DNA of 52,756 nucleotides from Paraburkholderia elongata (GCF_013177735.1 NZ_WOEZ01000213.1:1-52756); one strand, 5' to 3'. Counted from the first letter of the stretch, positions 41,531 to 50,289 are shown. Notes: generated by a model from the sequence alone, not told the origin. A program made the numbers and translations.

Positions 41531-41562
41531 CCAGGCAAAGGCCAGGCAAAGGCCAGGCAAAG
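41531..41562 (+). repeat. 11-bp tandem repeat between hutD and hutI
   Basis: CCAGGCAAAGG repeated almost three times (41531-41541, 41542-41552, 41553-41562) in the 140-base gap between hutD and hutI, the widest gap inside the operon. No promoter is evident there. Confidence 0.85.
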
Positions 41563-41608
41563 CGCGCCGCGAACTACCACAGACACGCAACGAGCTGCAG
41601 AGCACGCG

Positions 41609-42832
41609 ATGAAGCAAACCGTCTGGCATCACCTGAAACTCTGCCCCCAGGGCGATCCCCAACACACGCTGCCCGATGCCGAGATTGCCGTTGAAAACGG
41701 CAAGATCGCATGGCTCGGCGCAGCTTCCGACTTACCCGCCGACTACGCCGCATGGCCGCGTGAAGACCTGCACGGCGCGTGGGTGACGCCGGGTCTCGTC
41801 GATTGCCATACTCATCTGGTGTACGGCGGCCAGCGCGCGGATGAATTCGCGCAGCGCCTCGCCGGCGTCAGCTATGAAGAAATCGCGCGGCAGGGCGGCG
41901 GCATCGTCTCGACGGTGCGCGCCACGCGTGCCGCCGACGAAGACTCGCTGTTCCGCCAATCGGCCGCACGCCTCGAACCGCTGCTCGCCGAAGGTGTGAC
42001 GGCGGTCGAAATCAAATCCGGCTACGGCCTCGATCTCGCCAGCGAGCGCAAGATGCTGCGCGTCGCGCGCCAGTTGGGCGAGCGCTATCCGGTGACGGTC
42101 TATACGACGTTTCTCGGTGCACACGCATTGCCGCCTGAGTTCGCGGGAAGAGCCGATGCGTATATCGACGAAGTCTGCAACACGATGTTGCCCGCGCTCG
42201 CCGACGAAGGTCTGGTCGACGCTGTCGACGTATTTTGCGAGCGTATCGGTTTTTCGCTGGAACAAAGCGAACGCGTGTTCCAGGCCGCGGAGCGCTATAA
42301 ATTGCCGGTGAAAATGCACGCCGAGCAGTTGTCGAACGGCGGCGGCACGGCATTGGCCGCGCGTCACCATGCGCTGTCCGCCGATCACCTTGAATTCCTC
42401 GACGAAGCCGGTGTTGCCGCGATGAAAGAGTCCGGCACCGTCGCCGTGCTGCTGCCCGGCGCGTACTACTTCATCCGCGAGACGCAATTGCCGCCTTTGG
42501 ATTTGCTGCGGCGCTATCAGGTGCCGATCGCGATTTCCACCGACAGCAATCCCGGCACGTCACCCACCACGTCGCTGCTGCTGATGATGAACATGGCGAC
42601 CACGTTGTTCCGCATGACGGTGCCGGAAGTGCTGCAAGGCGTGACCTCGCATGCGGCACGTGCGCTCGGACGCGCGGACCAACATGGCTCGCTGGAAGCA
42701 GGGCGCGCGGCGGATTTCGCGGTGTGGTCGGTGGATTCGCTGGCCGAGCTGGCTTACTGGATTGGGCGTCCGTTGTGCGCGCAAGTCGTGCGTGCGGGCG
42801 AGACTGTTTATACGCGGCGTGATTTGAGCTAG
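41609..42832 (+). CDS. hutI: Imidazolonepropionase
   Basis: Third enzyme: opens imidazolonepropionate to N-formimino-L-glutamate (FIGlu). A 407-residue amidohydrolase-superfamily protein. The metal site DCHTH lies at residues 65-69, followed by LVYGGQRADEF, which contacts substrate. KMHAEQLSN and STDSNPGTSP carry further conserved residues of the active site. Length and order fit the family. hutF starts ten bases after its stop. Confidence 0.97.
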   Translation: MKQTVWHHLKLCPQGDPQHTLPDAEIAVENGKIAWLGAASDLPADYAAWPREDLHGAWVTPGLVDCHTHLVYGGQRADEFAQRLAGVSYEEIARQGGGIVSTVRATRAADEDSLFRQSAARLEPLLAEGVTAVEIKSGYGLDLASERKMLRVARQLGERYPVTVYTTFLGAHALPPEFAGRADAYIDEVCNTMLPALADEGLVDAVDVFCERIGFSLEQSERVFQAAERYKLPVKMHAEQLSNGGGTALAARHHALSADHLEFLDEAGVAAMKESGTVAVLLPGAYYFIRETQLPPLDLLRRYQVPIAISTDSNPGTSPTTSLLLMMNMATTLFRMTVPEVLQGVTSHAARALGRADQHGSLEAGRAADFAVWSVDSLAELAYWIGRPLCAQVVRAGETVYTRRDLS

Positions 42833-42842
42833 GGCCTGAGAG

Positions 42843-44240
42843 ATGATGCAATCAAAACGATCACTATTTGCCGATCACGCCTATCTACCTGACGGTTGGC
42901 GCCGTAATGTGCTGCTGGAATGGGACACAAACGGCACGCTGACATCGGTTACGCCCGATACGCCGGCTGTTCCGGACGGTGTGAAAAAAGCCGCCGGCCC
43001 CGTGTTGCCAGGCATGCCGAATCTTCACTCGCATGCGTTTCAACGCGCGATGGCCGGTCTGACCGAATACCGTGCCGCATCTGGCACAGGGGCTACCGAT
43101 AACTTCTGGAGCTGGCGCGATCTGATGTACCGCTTCGCCGCGCGGATCACGCCGGAAGGGCTCGCTGCTGTCGCGCAGTGGTTGTACATCGAAATGTTGA
43201 AAGCGGGCTACACGTCGGTCTGCGAATTCCATTACGTGCACCACACGCCGGACGGCAGCCGCTATGCGAACCCGGCGGAACTGGCGCAGCGGGTAGTGGA
43301 TGCGGCATCAACCAGCGGCATCGGTATGACGATGCTGCCCGTGCTGTATCAGTACAGCGGTTTCGGCACGCGCCCCCCGCGTGAAGATCAGCAGCGCTTC
43401 ATCAATACGCCGGAGAGTCTGCTCGACCTGCTCGGCACGTTGCGCGCGGCACGTCCTGAGGGCGCTGCGTTGCGTTATGGCGTCGCGCCGCATTCATTGC
43501 GCGCGGTATCGGCCGATTCGTTGCGCGCCTTGCTGAACGGCATCGATAAAAGCGCGCCGGTTCACATCCATATCGCCGAGCAAACCGCCGAAGTCGACGC
43601 CTGCCTTGAAACCGAAGGTGCGCGGCCGGTGCAATGGCTGCTCGATCGCTTCGACGTCGACAGCCGCTGGTGCCTCGTGCACGCCACGCATGTCGATGCG
43701 AACGAAACGCTTGCACTCGCGAAGAGCGGCGCGGTCGCCGGTTTGTGTTTGACCACCGAAGCCAATCTCGGCGACGGCATTTTTCCGGCGCACGAGTATC
43801 TCGACGCGCAAGGGCGTATCGGTGTGGGCTCGGACAGCCATATCGGCGTCGACTGGCGCGCGGAATTGCGTTTGCTCGAATACGGCCAGCGCCTCACGCG
43901 TCGGCAGCGCAATGTGCTGGCATCGTCGCAGGCTACGCACGTGGCCGATCGTTTGTTCGACGCTGCGCTCGAAGGTGGCGCGCATGCCACCGGTCGCATG
44001 GTCGGCGCATTGCAAGCCGGCCGCCGTGCCGACTGGCTGGTGCTCGATCCGGATCATTCGAGCATCGCCGAGCACGCGCCGAACGCGTGGCTCTCGGGCG
44101 TTGTATTCTGCGAGCATGGCGAGTCGCCGATTCGCGACGTCTACGCGGGCGGTGACAAGGTCGTCGACAATCGCCGGCATCGCGACGAGGAGGGCGCGTA
44201 CGCGCGCTATCGCGGGGCGCTCGCCGACTTGCTCAAGTAA
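42843..44240 (+). CDS. hutF: Formimidoylglutamate deiminase
   Basis: Removes ammonia from FIGlu to give N-formyl-L-glutamate. A 465-residue amidohydrolase-superfamily enzyme. NLHSH (residues 60-64) provides the metal-binding His pair, followed by AFQRAMAGLTE; HIAEQTAEVDAC and GVGSDSHIGVDW supply the remaining ligands and the catalytic Asp. Two adjacent ATG codons (42843, 42846) are possible starts. Together with hutG it marks the two-step FIGlu route instead of the one-step formiminoglutamase route. Confidence 0.96.
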   Translation: MMQSKRSLFADHAYLPDGWRRNVLLEWDTNGTLTSVTPDTPAVPDGVKKAAGPVLPGMPNLHSHAFQRAMAGLTEYRAASGTGATDNFWSWRDLMYRFAARITPEGLAAVAQWLYIEMLKAGYTSVCEFHYVHHTPDGSRYANPAELAQRVVDAASTSGIGMTMLPVLYQYSGFGTRPPREDQQRFINTPESLLDLLGTLRAARPEGAALRYGVAPHSLRAVSADSLRALLNGIDKSAPVHIHIAEQTAEVDACLETEGARPVQWLLDRFDVDSRWCLVHATHVDANETLALAKSGAVAGLCLTTEANLGDGIFPAHEYLDAQGRIGVGSDSHIGVDWRAELRLLEYGQRLTRRQRNVLASSQATHVADRLFDAALEGGAHATGRMVGALQAGRRADWLVLDPDHSSIAEHAPNAWLSGVVFCEHGESPIRDVYAGGDKVVDNRRHRDEEGAYARYRGALADLLK

Positions 44241-44326
44241 CTTGTTCAAGCCACTTGCCGAAGCAAAATGCTTGCGTGAATTGCCGAGTAAACTGAGCCT
44301 TCGACTTTTATCGATTCCGGACTGAC

Positions 44327-45148
44327 ATGACTGCTTCGTCTACTGCCAATACTCCGCCGGTTTTATCGCTGCATCAGGGAAGCCTGCCGTTGCTGATTTC
44401 GATCCCGCATCTGGGCACGCAAATCCCCGCCGATATCGCCGCAACGATGACGCCGGCCGCGCAGCGCACCGACGACTGCGACTGGCACCTCGACCGTCTC
44501 TACGCGTTTGCAAAGCGCATGGGCGCGTCGATCCTGTCGCCGACGTACGCGCGTTATGTGATCGACCTGAACCGCCCGCCCGACGGCGCGAATTTGTATC
44601 CGGGACAGGACACCACCGGTTTGCTGCCGGTCGATACCTTCGACAAGGAACCCTTGTACCGGGAAGGCCATCTGCCGACCGACGCCGAAGTCGCACGCCG
44701 GCGCGATGCTTACTGGAAGCCCTATCACGATGCGCTGGCGGGCGAGCTCGCCGCGCTGAAGGCGAAGCACGGCAAGGTGCTGTTGTGGGAAGCGCATTCG
44801 ATTCGCTCGCACGTGCCGCGTTTTTTCGAAGGACGTCTGCCGGATTTCAATTTCGGCACGTCGAACGGCGCCAGCGCGGTGGCCGGATTGGGCGAGGAAT
44901 TGGCCGCGGTGGTTGAGCGGCATGGCGGTTATTCCGCTGTCGCCAATGGGCGGTTCAAGGGCGGGTATATCACGCGGCAGTACGGGCAGCCGTCGCAGGG
45001 TGTGCACGCGGTACAGCTCGAGTTGTCGCAGATTACGTATATGGAGGAGCAGATGCCGTATGCGTACGACGAAACACTGGCTGTGAAGGTTGAGCCTTTG
45101 CTGGAAGAACTGGTGGCGACGGCGTTGGAGCGCATTAATGCAGTTTGA
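44327..45148 (+). CDS. hutG: N-formylglutamate deformylase
   Basis: Final step: N-formylglutamate to glutamate plus formate. A 273-residue FGase-family protein. The N-terminal LLISIPHLGTQIP, the DCDWHLDRLYAFA segment with metal ligands, and LWEAHSIRSHVPRFFEGRLP are typical. It lies 86 bases after hutF and ends the operon. The GGYITRQYGQPSQGVHAVQL region near the C-terminus is also conserved. It is distinct from the arginase-like HutG of other bacteria. Confidence 0.96.
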   Translation: MTASSTANTPPVLSLHQGSLPLLISIPHLGTQIPADIAATMTPAAQRTDDCDWHLDRLYAFAKRMGASILSPTYARYVIDLNRPPDGANLYPGQDTTGLLPVDTFDKEPLYREGHLPTDAEVARRRDAYWKPYHDALAGELAALKAKHGKVLLWEAHSIRSHVPRFFEGRLPDFNFGTSNGASAVAGLGEELAAVVERHGGYSAVANGRFKGGYITRQYGQPSQGVHAVQLELSQITYMEEQMPYAYDETLAVKVEPLLEELVATALERINAV

Positions 45149-45413
45149 CGGCGGCAGCTTAACGCCGGCAGTTTGAAGACGCTGCCGTCACCCGGTATGC
45201 ATTTTATCTTCTCCACGCGGTTCGCCGCGCTTCGCATTCCGCGAGGCCGCGGCCGCGTCGGCTCACACCGCAAAGGTGTAACAGCATGTGTCCGTGATTG
45301 CATGCTGCGGCTTTCGCGCCGAACGTATAGAGCGTCGAAGGTTTCGTCAAAAGGTTGACCTGCGGGATTGACCCGGGGCGTCGACCCGCGCCTCGTCGAA
45401 GCGGAGCGGCCAC
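45149..45413. other. Gap between hutG and the small-peptide terminator
   Basis: About 265 bases with no supported gene. Just after hutG, GACGGCGGCAGC (45147-45158) can pair imperfectly with GCTGCCGTC (45181-45189), a possible hut terminator without a T-run. The rest shows nothing I can name. Confidence 0.4.
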
Positions 45414-45439
45414 AAAAAAGCCCCGCGGATGGCGGGGCT
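45414..45439 (-). terminator. Intrinsic terminator of the 44-residue peptide gene
   Basis: AGCCCCGC (45419-45426) pairs with GCGGGGCT (45432-45439). On the minus strand the stem is followed by TTTTTT (45419-45414). It lies 36 bases past the stop of the small gene at 45475-45609. Confidence 0.9.
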
Positions 45440-45474
45440 CTCCGATGCGCGCCGTAAGGGGCGCTGCATAACGC

Positions 45475-45609
45475 TCAGTGGCAGCGACGTTCCCAGTGAT
45501 GGTGGACGCGCACCTTGTGACATTCGCGGTGGTGCTGATAAGCCTGGGCGGGGGCGATCGCGCTCAGGGTGACGACGGTTGCTGCGATGGCGAGAACAAT
45601 CTTCTTCAT
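45475..45609 (-). CDS. Small exported His/Cys-rich peptide (44 residues)
   Basis: The product is MKKIVLAIAATVVTLSAIAP, then AQAYQHHRECHKVRVHHHWE and RRCH. A Lys-Lys start, a hydrophobic core and an AQA cleavage site make a standard Sec signal peptide. The mature peptide of about 21 residues has seven His, two Cys and several Arg/Lys, a composition suited to binding metal or to a disulfide loop. AAGGA lies eight bases before the ATG, and a textbook terminator follows. Small peptides like this are common but unexplained in Burkholderia relatives. It is easily missed by gene finders. Confidence 0.82.
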   Translation of the reverse strand: MKKIVLAIAATVVTLSAIAPAQAYQHHRECHKVRVHHHWERRCH

Positions 45610-45912
45610 TACAAAATCCTTAAATCATGGTGGTGGCGCTAACGCTGCGGCACGTGGCGTGCCGCAACGGGTCGAAAGGATGCCACACATCGCGTACGCA
45701 ACGCGGGAACACTGGCCAAATGCATGGGTCAACTCAAAACGCTGAGCTTCGTGGCGCTTTATCCCTGGACGGCGGCGTGCGGTAGGGTGTCATTTCGACA
45801 CGTCGAGCGTCGCGGGATGCGCGCGCGGGCATTGCGCGCCAGGCGCTGAAGCGGCTACCCTTTCAGAACGATGACGTGTGCGTATCGCGTCATCCATACA
45901 TCGGGCCATAAG
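45610..45912. other. Divergent regulatory gap
   Basis: About 300 bases between the small-peptide gene (-) and the HTH gene (+), which should hold both promoters. I see no perfect sigma-70 match and no gene. A short in-frame extension of the HTH gene reaches back to 45871. Confidence 0.4.
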
Positions 45913-46593
45913 ATGGAAGACCCAGCGATGGAAGATTCCGACGAATTGCTGCTCCCGGTCTGGCGAGCGAACCTGGTGCTGCTGACCCGCGAGGTCGGCG
46001 CCGCGACGCGTCTGGCGCGCATGATGACCTTTTCCGCCAGCTACCTGAAATTGATTTTGTCCGGCCAGCGCGAATTCAGCGAGGAGTTCGTGCGCGGTAT
46101 CGAGGCCGTGACGGGCTTGCCGAATGGCTGGATGAACGTGTCGCATACCGAGCAGGACATACCGGCCAATGCGCGCGAAGCGATCGACAACGAACAGCCG
46201 CTTGGGCGTTTTCGCGGCACGGCGCATCCCGTGCGCAAGAAGACGGTGCTGCGGCCGCCTGAGCCGATTTTCGGCCAGACGGGTCCGGCCAAACGCGTGG
46301 AAGAAGAGACGCTCGATGCCGAAGCGCATCGGCGTCAGGCCCACTTCCGCAAAGTTCGCGATCTGGCGATACAGGATGTGCGGCGCTTCGAGCGGCATTT
46401 GAGTCAGGCGCCGGTGGACCTTGCATCGATGCGATCGAAAGTGGAGGACGTGATCGCCGCCGCCGATCTCGAGCACCCGATTCAGGCCGATCTGGCCGGC
46501 CGGATCGAGCAGATCGAAAAGCATCGGCATTTATTGCTCAGGCATGTGGAGAAGTTGCAGGCTTTGCTCGGGAAAATTGGGGAAGGGGATTGA
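45913..46593 (+). CDS. HTH (phage-repressor-like) protein with C-terminal coiled coil
   Basis: A 226-residue protein from ATG 45913; ATG 45928 (with GGAAG eight bases before it) and ATG 45871 are alternatives. Residues 20-70 look like a Cro/C1-type DNA-binding fold: TRLARMM, then SASYLKLILSGQREFSEEFV and IEAVTGLPNGWM, the pattern of prophage repressors. The remaining part is charged. The last 90 residues are strongly helical (ADLAGRIEQIEKHRHLLLRH), probably a coiled coil for oligomerisation. No peptidase or sensor domain follows. No phage genes are nearby, so it may be a domesticated repressor. Function unknown. Confidence 0.72.
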   Translation: MEDPAMEDSDELLLPVWRANLVLLTREVGAATRLARMMTFSASYLKLILSGQREFSEEFVRGIEAVTGLPNGWMNVSHTEQDIPANAREAIDNEQPLGRFRGTAHPVRKKTVLRPPEPIFGQTGPAKRVEEETLDAEAHRRQAHFRKVRDLAIQDVRRFERHLSQAPVDLASMRSKVEDVIAAADLEHPIQADLAGRIEQIEKHRHLLLRHVEKLQALLGKIGEGD

Positions 46594-46663
46594 TGCCAGC
46601 AGCAGGGGTTTCTGTGGTTCGCAGGCTTGAAACCTCTGATACCCCTGATCGCCAGGCCGCCAC

Positions 46664-47209
46664 CTAACGCCTGCGCCGCGCGTGAAACTCGGCCTCGAGC
46701 GTCCACGTCACGCCATCCTGCGCCAGCGCAACTCCGGTCCACCGGAATGAATCCCTCGTGATTTCGGTGAAATTCCATCGAATCGGCGTGCCGTCGGCAT
46801 GTGTGCCGATCTGCACGAGATCATTGCCGACGCGCCGGCCTGTCAGTTCATCGCGCTGACCGGTCCGCGGATTAATGTAAGTCACGCGCCACGCCCGCAG
46901 CGCCGGGTCCCACACCCGCAGCGTGGTGCCGTACATGGTGTCGGCGGCCGCGAGCCCCGCATGATGCTCGCTGCGTGGCGGCATGATCCACACGTCCTGC
47001 ACGGCGCGGCCCTCGAGTACCCAGCCGAAATGAATCTCGCCGCGGCGGCGCGCGTTGCCGAGGTCGACGCGGTAATGCAGCACGTCCATGTCCCAACTGC
47101 CGATCAGCCAGCCGTAGAGATCGTCCGCGGCATCGATGTCGGCGGCGCGCGCCGGGGCGGTCAATGCGGCGTGAAAGCCGCGCTCGACGGTGTCGTCCAG
47201 CATGTTCAT
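46664..47209 (-). CDS. Conserved protein of unknown function (calycin/DUF1579-like)
   Basis: A 181-residue protein rich in beta strands with alternating aromatic residues: YGWLIGSWDMDVLHYRVD, GEIHFGWVLEGRAVQDVWI, TTLRVWDPALRAWRVTYI. The GSWDM start and the repeated W/Y strands resemble small lipocalin-like barrels (DUF1579 group) that bind hydrophobic ligands. It has no signal peptide. It is divergent from an AraC-type regulator 109 bases away, which probably controls it. Family assignment is tentative. Confidence 0.7.
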   Translation of the reverse strand: MNMLDDTVERGFHAALTAPARAADIDAADDLYGWLIGSWDMDVLHYRVDLGNARRRGEIHFGWVLEGRAVQDVWIMPPRSEHHAGLAAADTMYGTTLRVWDPALRAWRVTYINPRTGQRDELTGRRVGNDLVQIGTHADGTPIRWNFTEITRDSFRWTGVALAQDGVTWTLEAEFHARRRR

Positions 47210-47318
47210 CGTGTGTGCTCCTTCGGGCGGTCAGTGAAAGCACCATCGCCGGAACGGGCAAAACCGCGCCGGCCGCCGATGTGCTAAAACCACGATACGG
47301 ACTCAGCCGAGGTGCATC

Positions 47319-48218
47319 TTGGGGAAAATTGCCGTCACTTTGCAGCAGGCGCTCGCGCAACGCGCACGGGAAGGCACGCGCGGCAGCACAACCGCGCGCC
47401 CGTTGGCCCAAGGCGCAAGCTGGGATGTCGCGGACATCCTCTGCACCTTCGGCCCACGCGACCAGCCATTCGAGGAACGACACGCGGGCGTGTGCATCGC
47501 GATGGTGGTCGCAGGTTCGTTCGGCTACCGGGCAGCGCCGGGACGTGCGTTGCTCACCCCCGGCGCGCTGCTGCTCGGCAATACGGGTGACTGTTTCGAA
47601 TGCGGCCATCGGCATGCGCCCGGCGATCGCTGCATCGCCTTCCGCTATGCGCCGGCGTACTTCGAGCGGCTTGCCGCGGACGCGGGCATCGCGAGCGGCG
47701 ATCTGAACTTCAGGCGCGCGCGTATTCCGTCGCTACCTGCGTTGTCGCCGCTGATCGCGCGGGCCTGCGCCGGCGCCCTGGATGCTGGCGGCGCGGTGTG
47801 GGACGAACTTGCGGTCGAACTGGCCGTCTCGACGCTCAAAGCGGCGGGCGCATTGACGCGGGTGGAACCGCCCGCAAGCGCCGCGGCCTGGTCGCGCGTT
47901 GCGCAGACGGTGCGCCTGATCGACGACACGCCTGGCGCACCGCATACGTTGACGAGTCTCGCTGCCGCGGCGGGCCTGAGTGAGTTCTACTTTCTGCGCA
48001 CGTTCCAGCGCGTGACCGGCGTGACGCCGCATCAGTATGTGCTGCGGGTGCGTTTGCGAGCGGCGGCGCAGCGCCTTCACGACGACAGCGCGAAGGTCGT
48101 CGATATCGCGCTCGATTGCGGCTTTAACGATCTCTCGAATTTCAATCATGCGTTTCGGGCGGAGTTTGCGACGAGTCCGCGTGCGTGGCGAGCGCGGGGC
48201 AGGGCGCGTCGCGCATGA
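47319..48218 (+). CDS. AraC-family transcriptional regulator
   Basis: A 299-residue regulator. The C-terminal double HTH is clear: HTLTSLAAAAGLSEFYFLRT, then FQRVTGVTPHQYVLRVRLRA and VDIALDCGFNDLSNFNHAFR. The N-terminal half is a cupin-like sensing domain (EERHAGVCIAMVVAGSFGYR). The start is TTG 47319 with GAGG six bases upstream; no in-frame ATG fits the domain. Its TGA overlaps the ATG of the next gene (ATGA). It probably regulates the divergent calycin-like gene, the transglutaminase-like gene, or both. Confidence 0.85.
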   Translation: MGKIAVTLQQALAQRAREGTRGSTTARPLAQGASWDVADILCTFGPRDQPFEERHAGVCIAMVVAGSFGYRAAPGRALLTPGALLLGNTGDCFECGHRHAPGDRCIAFRYAPAYFERLAADAGIASGDLNFRRARIPSLPALSPLIARACAGALDAGGAVWDELAVELAVSTLKAAGALTRVEPPASAAAWSRVAQTVRLIDDTPGAPHTLTSLAAAAGLSEFYFLRTFQRVTGVTPHQYVLRVRLRAAAQRLHDDSAKVVDIALDCGFNDLSNFNHAFRAEFATSPRAWRARGRARRA

Positions 48219-50218
48219 CCCGGTGCGCTGTGTTCATGAAGATAGCCGCCGCGTTGGTGCTGGTTGCGTGCGCAACCGCCTCGCAGGCTGAGGGCAGTGC
48301 CGCGAGAGGTCCGGGCGCTTCCAGCACCTCCAGCACCTCCAGCACCTCCAGCACCTCCAGCACCTCCAGCACCTCCAGCACCTCCAGCACCTCCAGCACC
48401 TCCAGCACCTCCAGCACCTCCAATGACGACCTTTCACCCTCGACGATGGAGCGTGATGTCCATCTCTTCGTGATCCAGAAAGACGGCTCCGTCGAAGAGC
48501 ATGACGACACGGTCCTGCGGGCCAACACGACGAGCGGCGTCGACGATATCGCGCAACGCTACGTGTGGTTCAACAAGGACATCGAGCAGGTGCAATTGCT
48601 GGTCGCGGAAACGATCGACCCGGACGGCGTCGCGCATCCGGTCGGCCCCGAGGCGATCCGCGACGTGCAGGAACCGCGCTCGGCGGGCGCGCCGAGTTTC
48701 GAAGACGGGGTGTTGCGCACGGTGATCTTTCCGGGCGTCGAGCCCGGCTCGCGCGTGCATCTGGCGTTTCGCAAGACTCGGACGAAGCCGCTGCAAGTCG
48801 GCACGTTCGCGTACCTGGTCGAACCGACACGCGACCCCGTCGAGATGCAGCGCCTGATTTTCGACCTGCCCGCCGACGTGCCGCTCTATGCCGATGCGCG
48901 CGGCTATGTCGCGCTGCCGCCGGTCACGGAAAACGGCCGCACCCACTATGAATTCGACTACCAGCACGGCCCGTATGCGCCGCTCGAAGCGGGTGCGGTG
49001 GGCTACGCGAACTGGGGCGACCGGCTAATGGTGTCGACGGTGCCGGACTTCGCGAGTTTCGCCGCGCGCTATCGTGGCCCTGCTGCTGACGCGACGATGA
49101 ACGACCCGGCGATCGTCCAGCTCGCGCAGAGCCTGACCGCCCAAGCCAGCGACCCGCGCGCGAAAGCACGGATACTGTACGACTGGATGCGTTTGAATAT
49201 TCGCTACGTCGCGCTGTTTCTCGGCGAGACGGCGGCGATCCCGCATAAGGCGATCGACATCCTCCACAACCGCTATGGCGACTGCAAGGATCACGTCGCG
49301 TTGTACAGCGCGCTCTTGGCAGCGGTCGGCATTCGTAGCGAAGCCGTGCTGCTCAATCTCGGGCCGTACTACAGCTTGCCTTCCGTGCCGGGGTATGGAG
49401 GAAGCGCGATCAATCATGCAATCGTCTGGATTCCTGATCTATCGTTATTTGCCGACACCACGGCAGGCGGCGTGGGTTTTGGTTATTTGCCGCCAGGCGT
49501 GATGGACCGGCCCGTTTTGCTGGTCGGCGACGGCGTGCTGACGCGCACGCCGGCCACCCAGTTGCGCGAGCGCACGGCGCGCCTCCAGATCGACGTCGAT
49601 GAGGGCGGGGCGGCGAACTACGCTTATCGCGTGGAAGATGCCGGCTACTCCGCGGAGCTCGAACGCAATATGTTTCGACGGGCAAGCCGGCAGCGTACGC
49701 AGCAGATCGCCGCGAATCGTCTGTTGCAGACCGGCTTGCATGGCACGGCGCACTTGCTTATCGGCGACGTGGCCGCCACAGACGGACCTTTTTCCACGTC
49801 GATGCAAGGGCGGGTGGAGCATTTTGTCTGGACCGATGGAACGACCGCTGTGCCGGCCCTGACGAGCTTATCCGGCGGAATGTCCGGGCAGGTGCAGGCG
49901 TGGCTGGCGGAGCCTTCGAGGACGCAGCCTTGGGCGTGTATCGGAGGAACTTTCGACGAGACGCTGGAAATGACGCTGCCGAGGTTCGCCCGCGTGACGG
50001 AGGTGCCGCCGGATGCCACAGTGCAGGATCGTTTCTTCGAGTTTTCTTCTCGCTACGTGTTCGATCCTGTCGCGCGGGTCTTGCAGGTCAGGCGACACCT
50101 TCGAGCCGCGTTTGGGCATCAGATGTGCTCTGCCGATGAATTTGCCGGCGTCAAGGATGATCTTGTCCGGATCGAGCGGGATCTCGATGCCGAGGTAGTG
50201 GTGAAGGCTATGAAGTAG
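48215..50218 (+). CDS. Exported DUF3857/transglutaminase-like protein with Ser-Ser-Thr repeat
   Basis: A 667-residue protein whose ATG overlaps the AraC stop; an internal ATG at 48236 (MKIAAALVLVACATASQA) gives a cleaner signal peptide, with LVAC as a possible lipobox or ASQA as a signal peptidase I site. Then come 11 copies of Ser-Ser-Thr encoded by a perfect 9-bp DNA repeat. The DUF3857 beta-rich domain follows, then a transglutaminase-like core: NRYGDCKDHVALYSALLAAV with the catalytic Cys, INHAIVWIP with His and LFADTT with Asp. A C-terminal DUF3858-type region ends it. It is probably a periplasmic peptidase-like or cell-envelope protein. Substrate unknown. Confidence 0.85.
   Translation: MTRCAVFMKIAAALVLVACATASQAEGSAARGPGASSTSSTSSTSSTSSTSSTSSTSSTSSTSSTSSTSNDDLSPSTMERDVHLFVIQKDGSVEEHDDTVLRANTTSGVDDIAQRYVWFNKDIEQVQLLVAETIDPDGVAHPVGPEAIRDVQEPRSAGAPSFEDGVLRTVIFPGVEPGSRVHLAFRKTRTKPLQVGTFAYLVEPTRDPVEMQRLIFDLPADVPLYADARGYVALPPVTENGRTHYEFDYQHGPYAPLEAGAVGYANWGDRLMVSTVPDFASFAARYRGPAADATMNDPAIVQLAQSLTAQASDPRAKARILYDWMRLNIRYVALFLGETAAIPHKAIDILHNRYGDCKDHVALYSALLAAVGIRSEAVLLNLGPYYSLPSVPGYGGSAINHAIVWIPDLSLFADTTAGGVGFGYLPPGVMDRPVLLVGDGVLTRTPATQLRERTARLQIDVDEGGAANYAYRVEDAGYSAELERNMFRRASRQRTQQIAANRLLQTGLHGTAHLLIGDVAATDGPFSTSMQGRVEHFVWTDGTTAVPALTSLSGGMSGQVQAWLAEPSRTQPWACIGGTFDETLEMTLPRFARVTEVPPDATVQDRFFEFSSRYVFDPVARVLQVRRHLRAAFGHQMCSADEFAGVKDDLVRIERDLDAEVVVKAMK
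48320..48418. repeat. 9-bp perfect tandem repeat (TCCAGCACC x 11)
   Basis: Eleven identical copies from 48320 to 48418, lying in frame inside the transglutaminase-like gene and encoding Ser-Ser-Thr each time. Copy-number change would alter the protein by three residues without breaking the frame. Confidence 0.97.
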
Positions 50219-50255
50219 AGGGGGGCCTCTGCGGCGCTCGGCGTCAGCGTGTGTG

Positions 50256-50289
50256 CGCCTGCTGCGATGCCTTTCCACCGCAGCAGGCG
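50256..50289. terminator. Hairpin between convergent genes
   Basis: CGCCTGCTGCG (50256-50266) pairs perfectly with CGCAGCAGGCG (50279-50289), an 11-bp stem with a 12-base loop, between the transglutaminase-like gene (+) and the LivJ-type gene (-). There is no T-run, so termination is probable, not certain. Confidence 0.55.

Noticed and set aside
45871..46593. Remnant of a prophage
   Set aside because: Only the HTH resembles phage repressors. No integrase, attachment site, structural gene or compositional change is seen around it.
48234..48473. Reading frames of Trp-Arg-Cys or Ala-Pro-Pro repeats over the 9-bp tract
   Set aside because: They are other-frame and antisense readings of the Ser-Ser-Thr repeat inside the transglutaminase-like gene.
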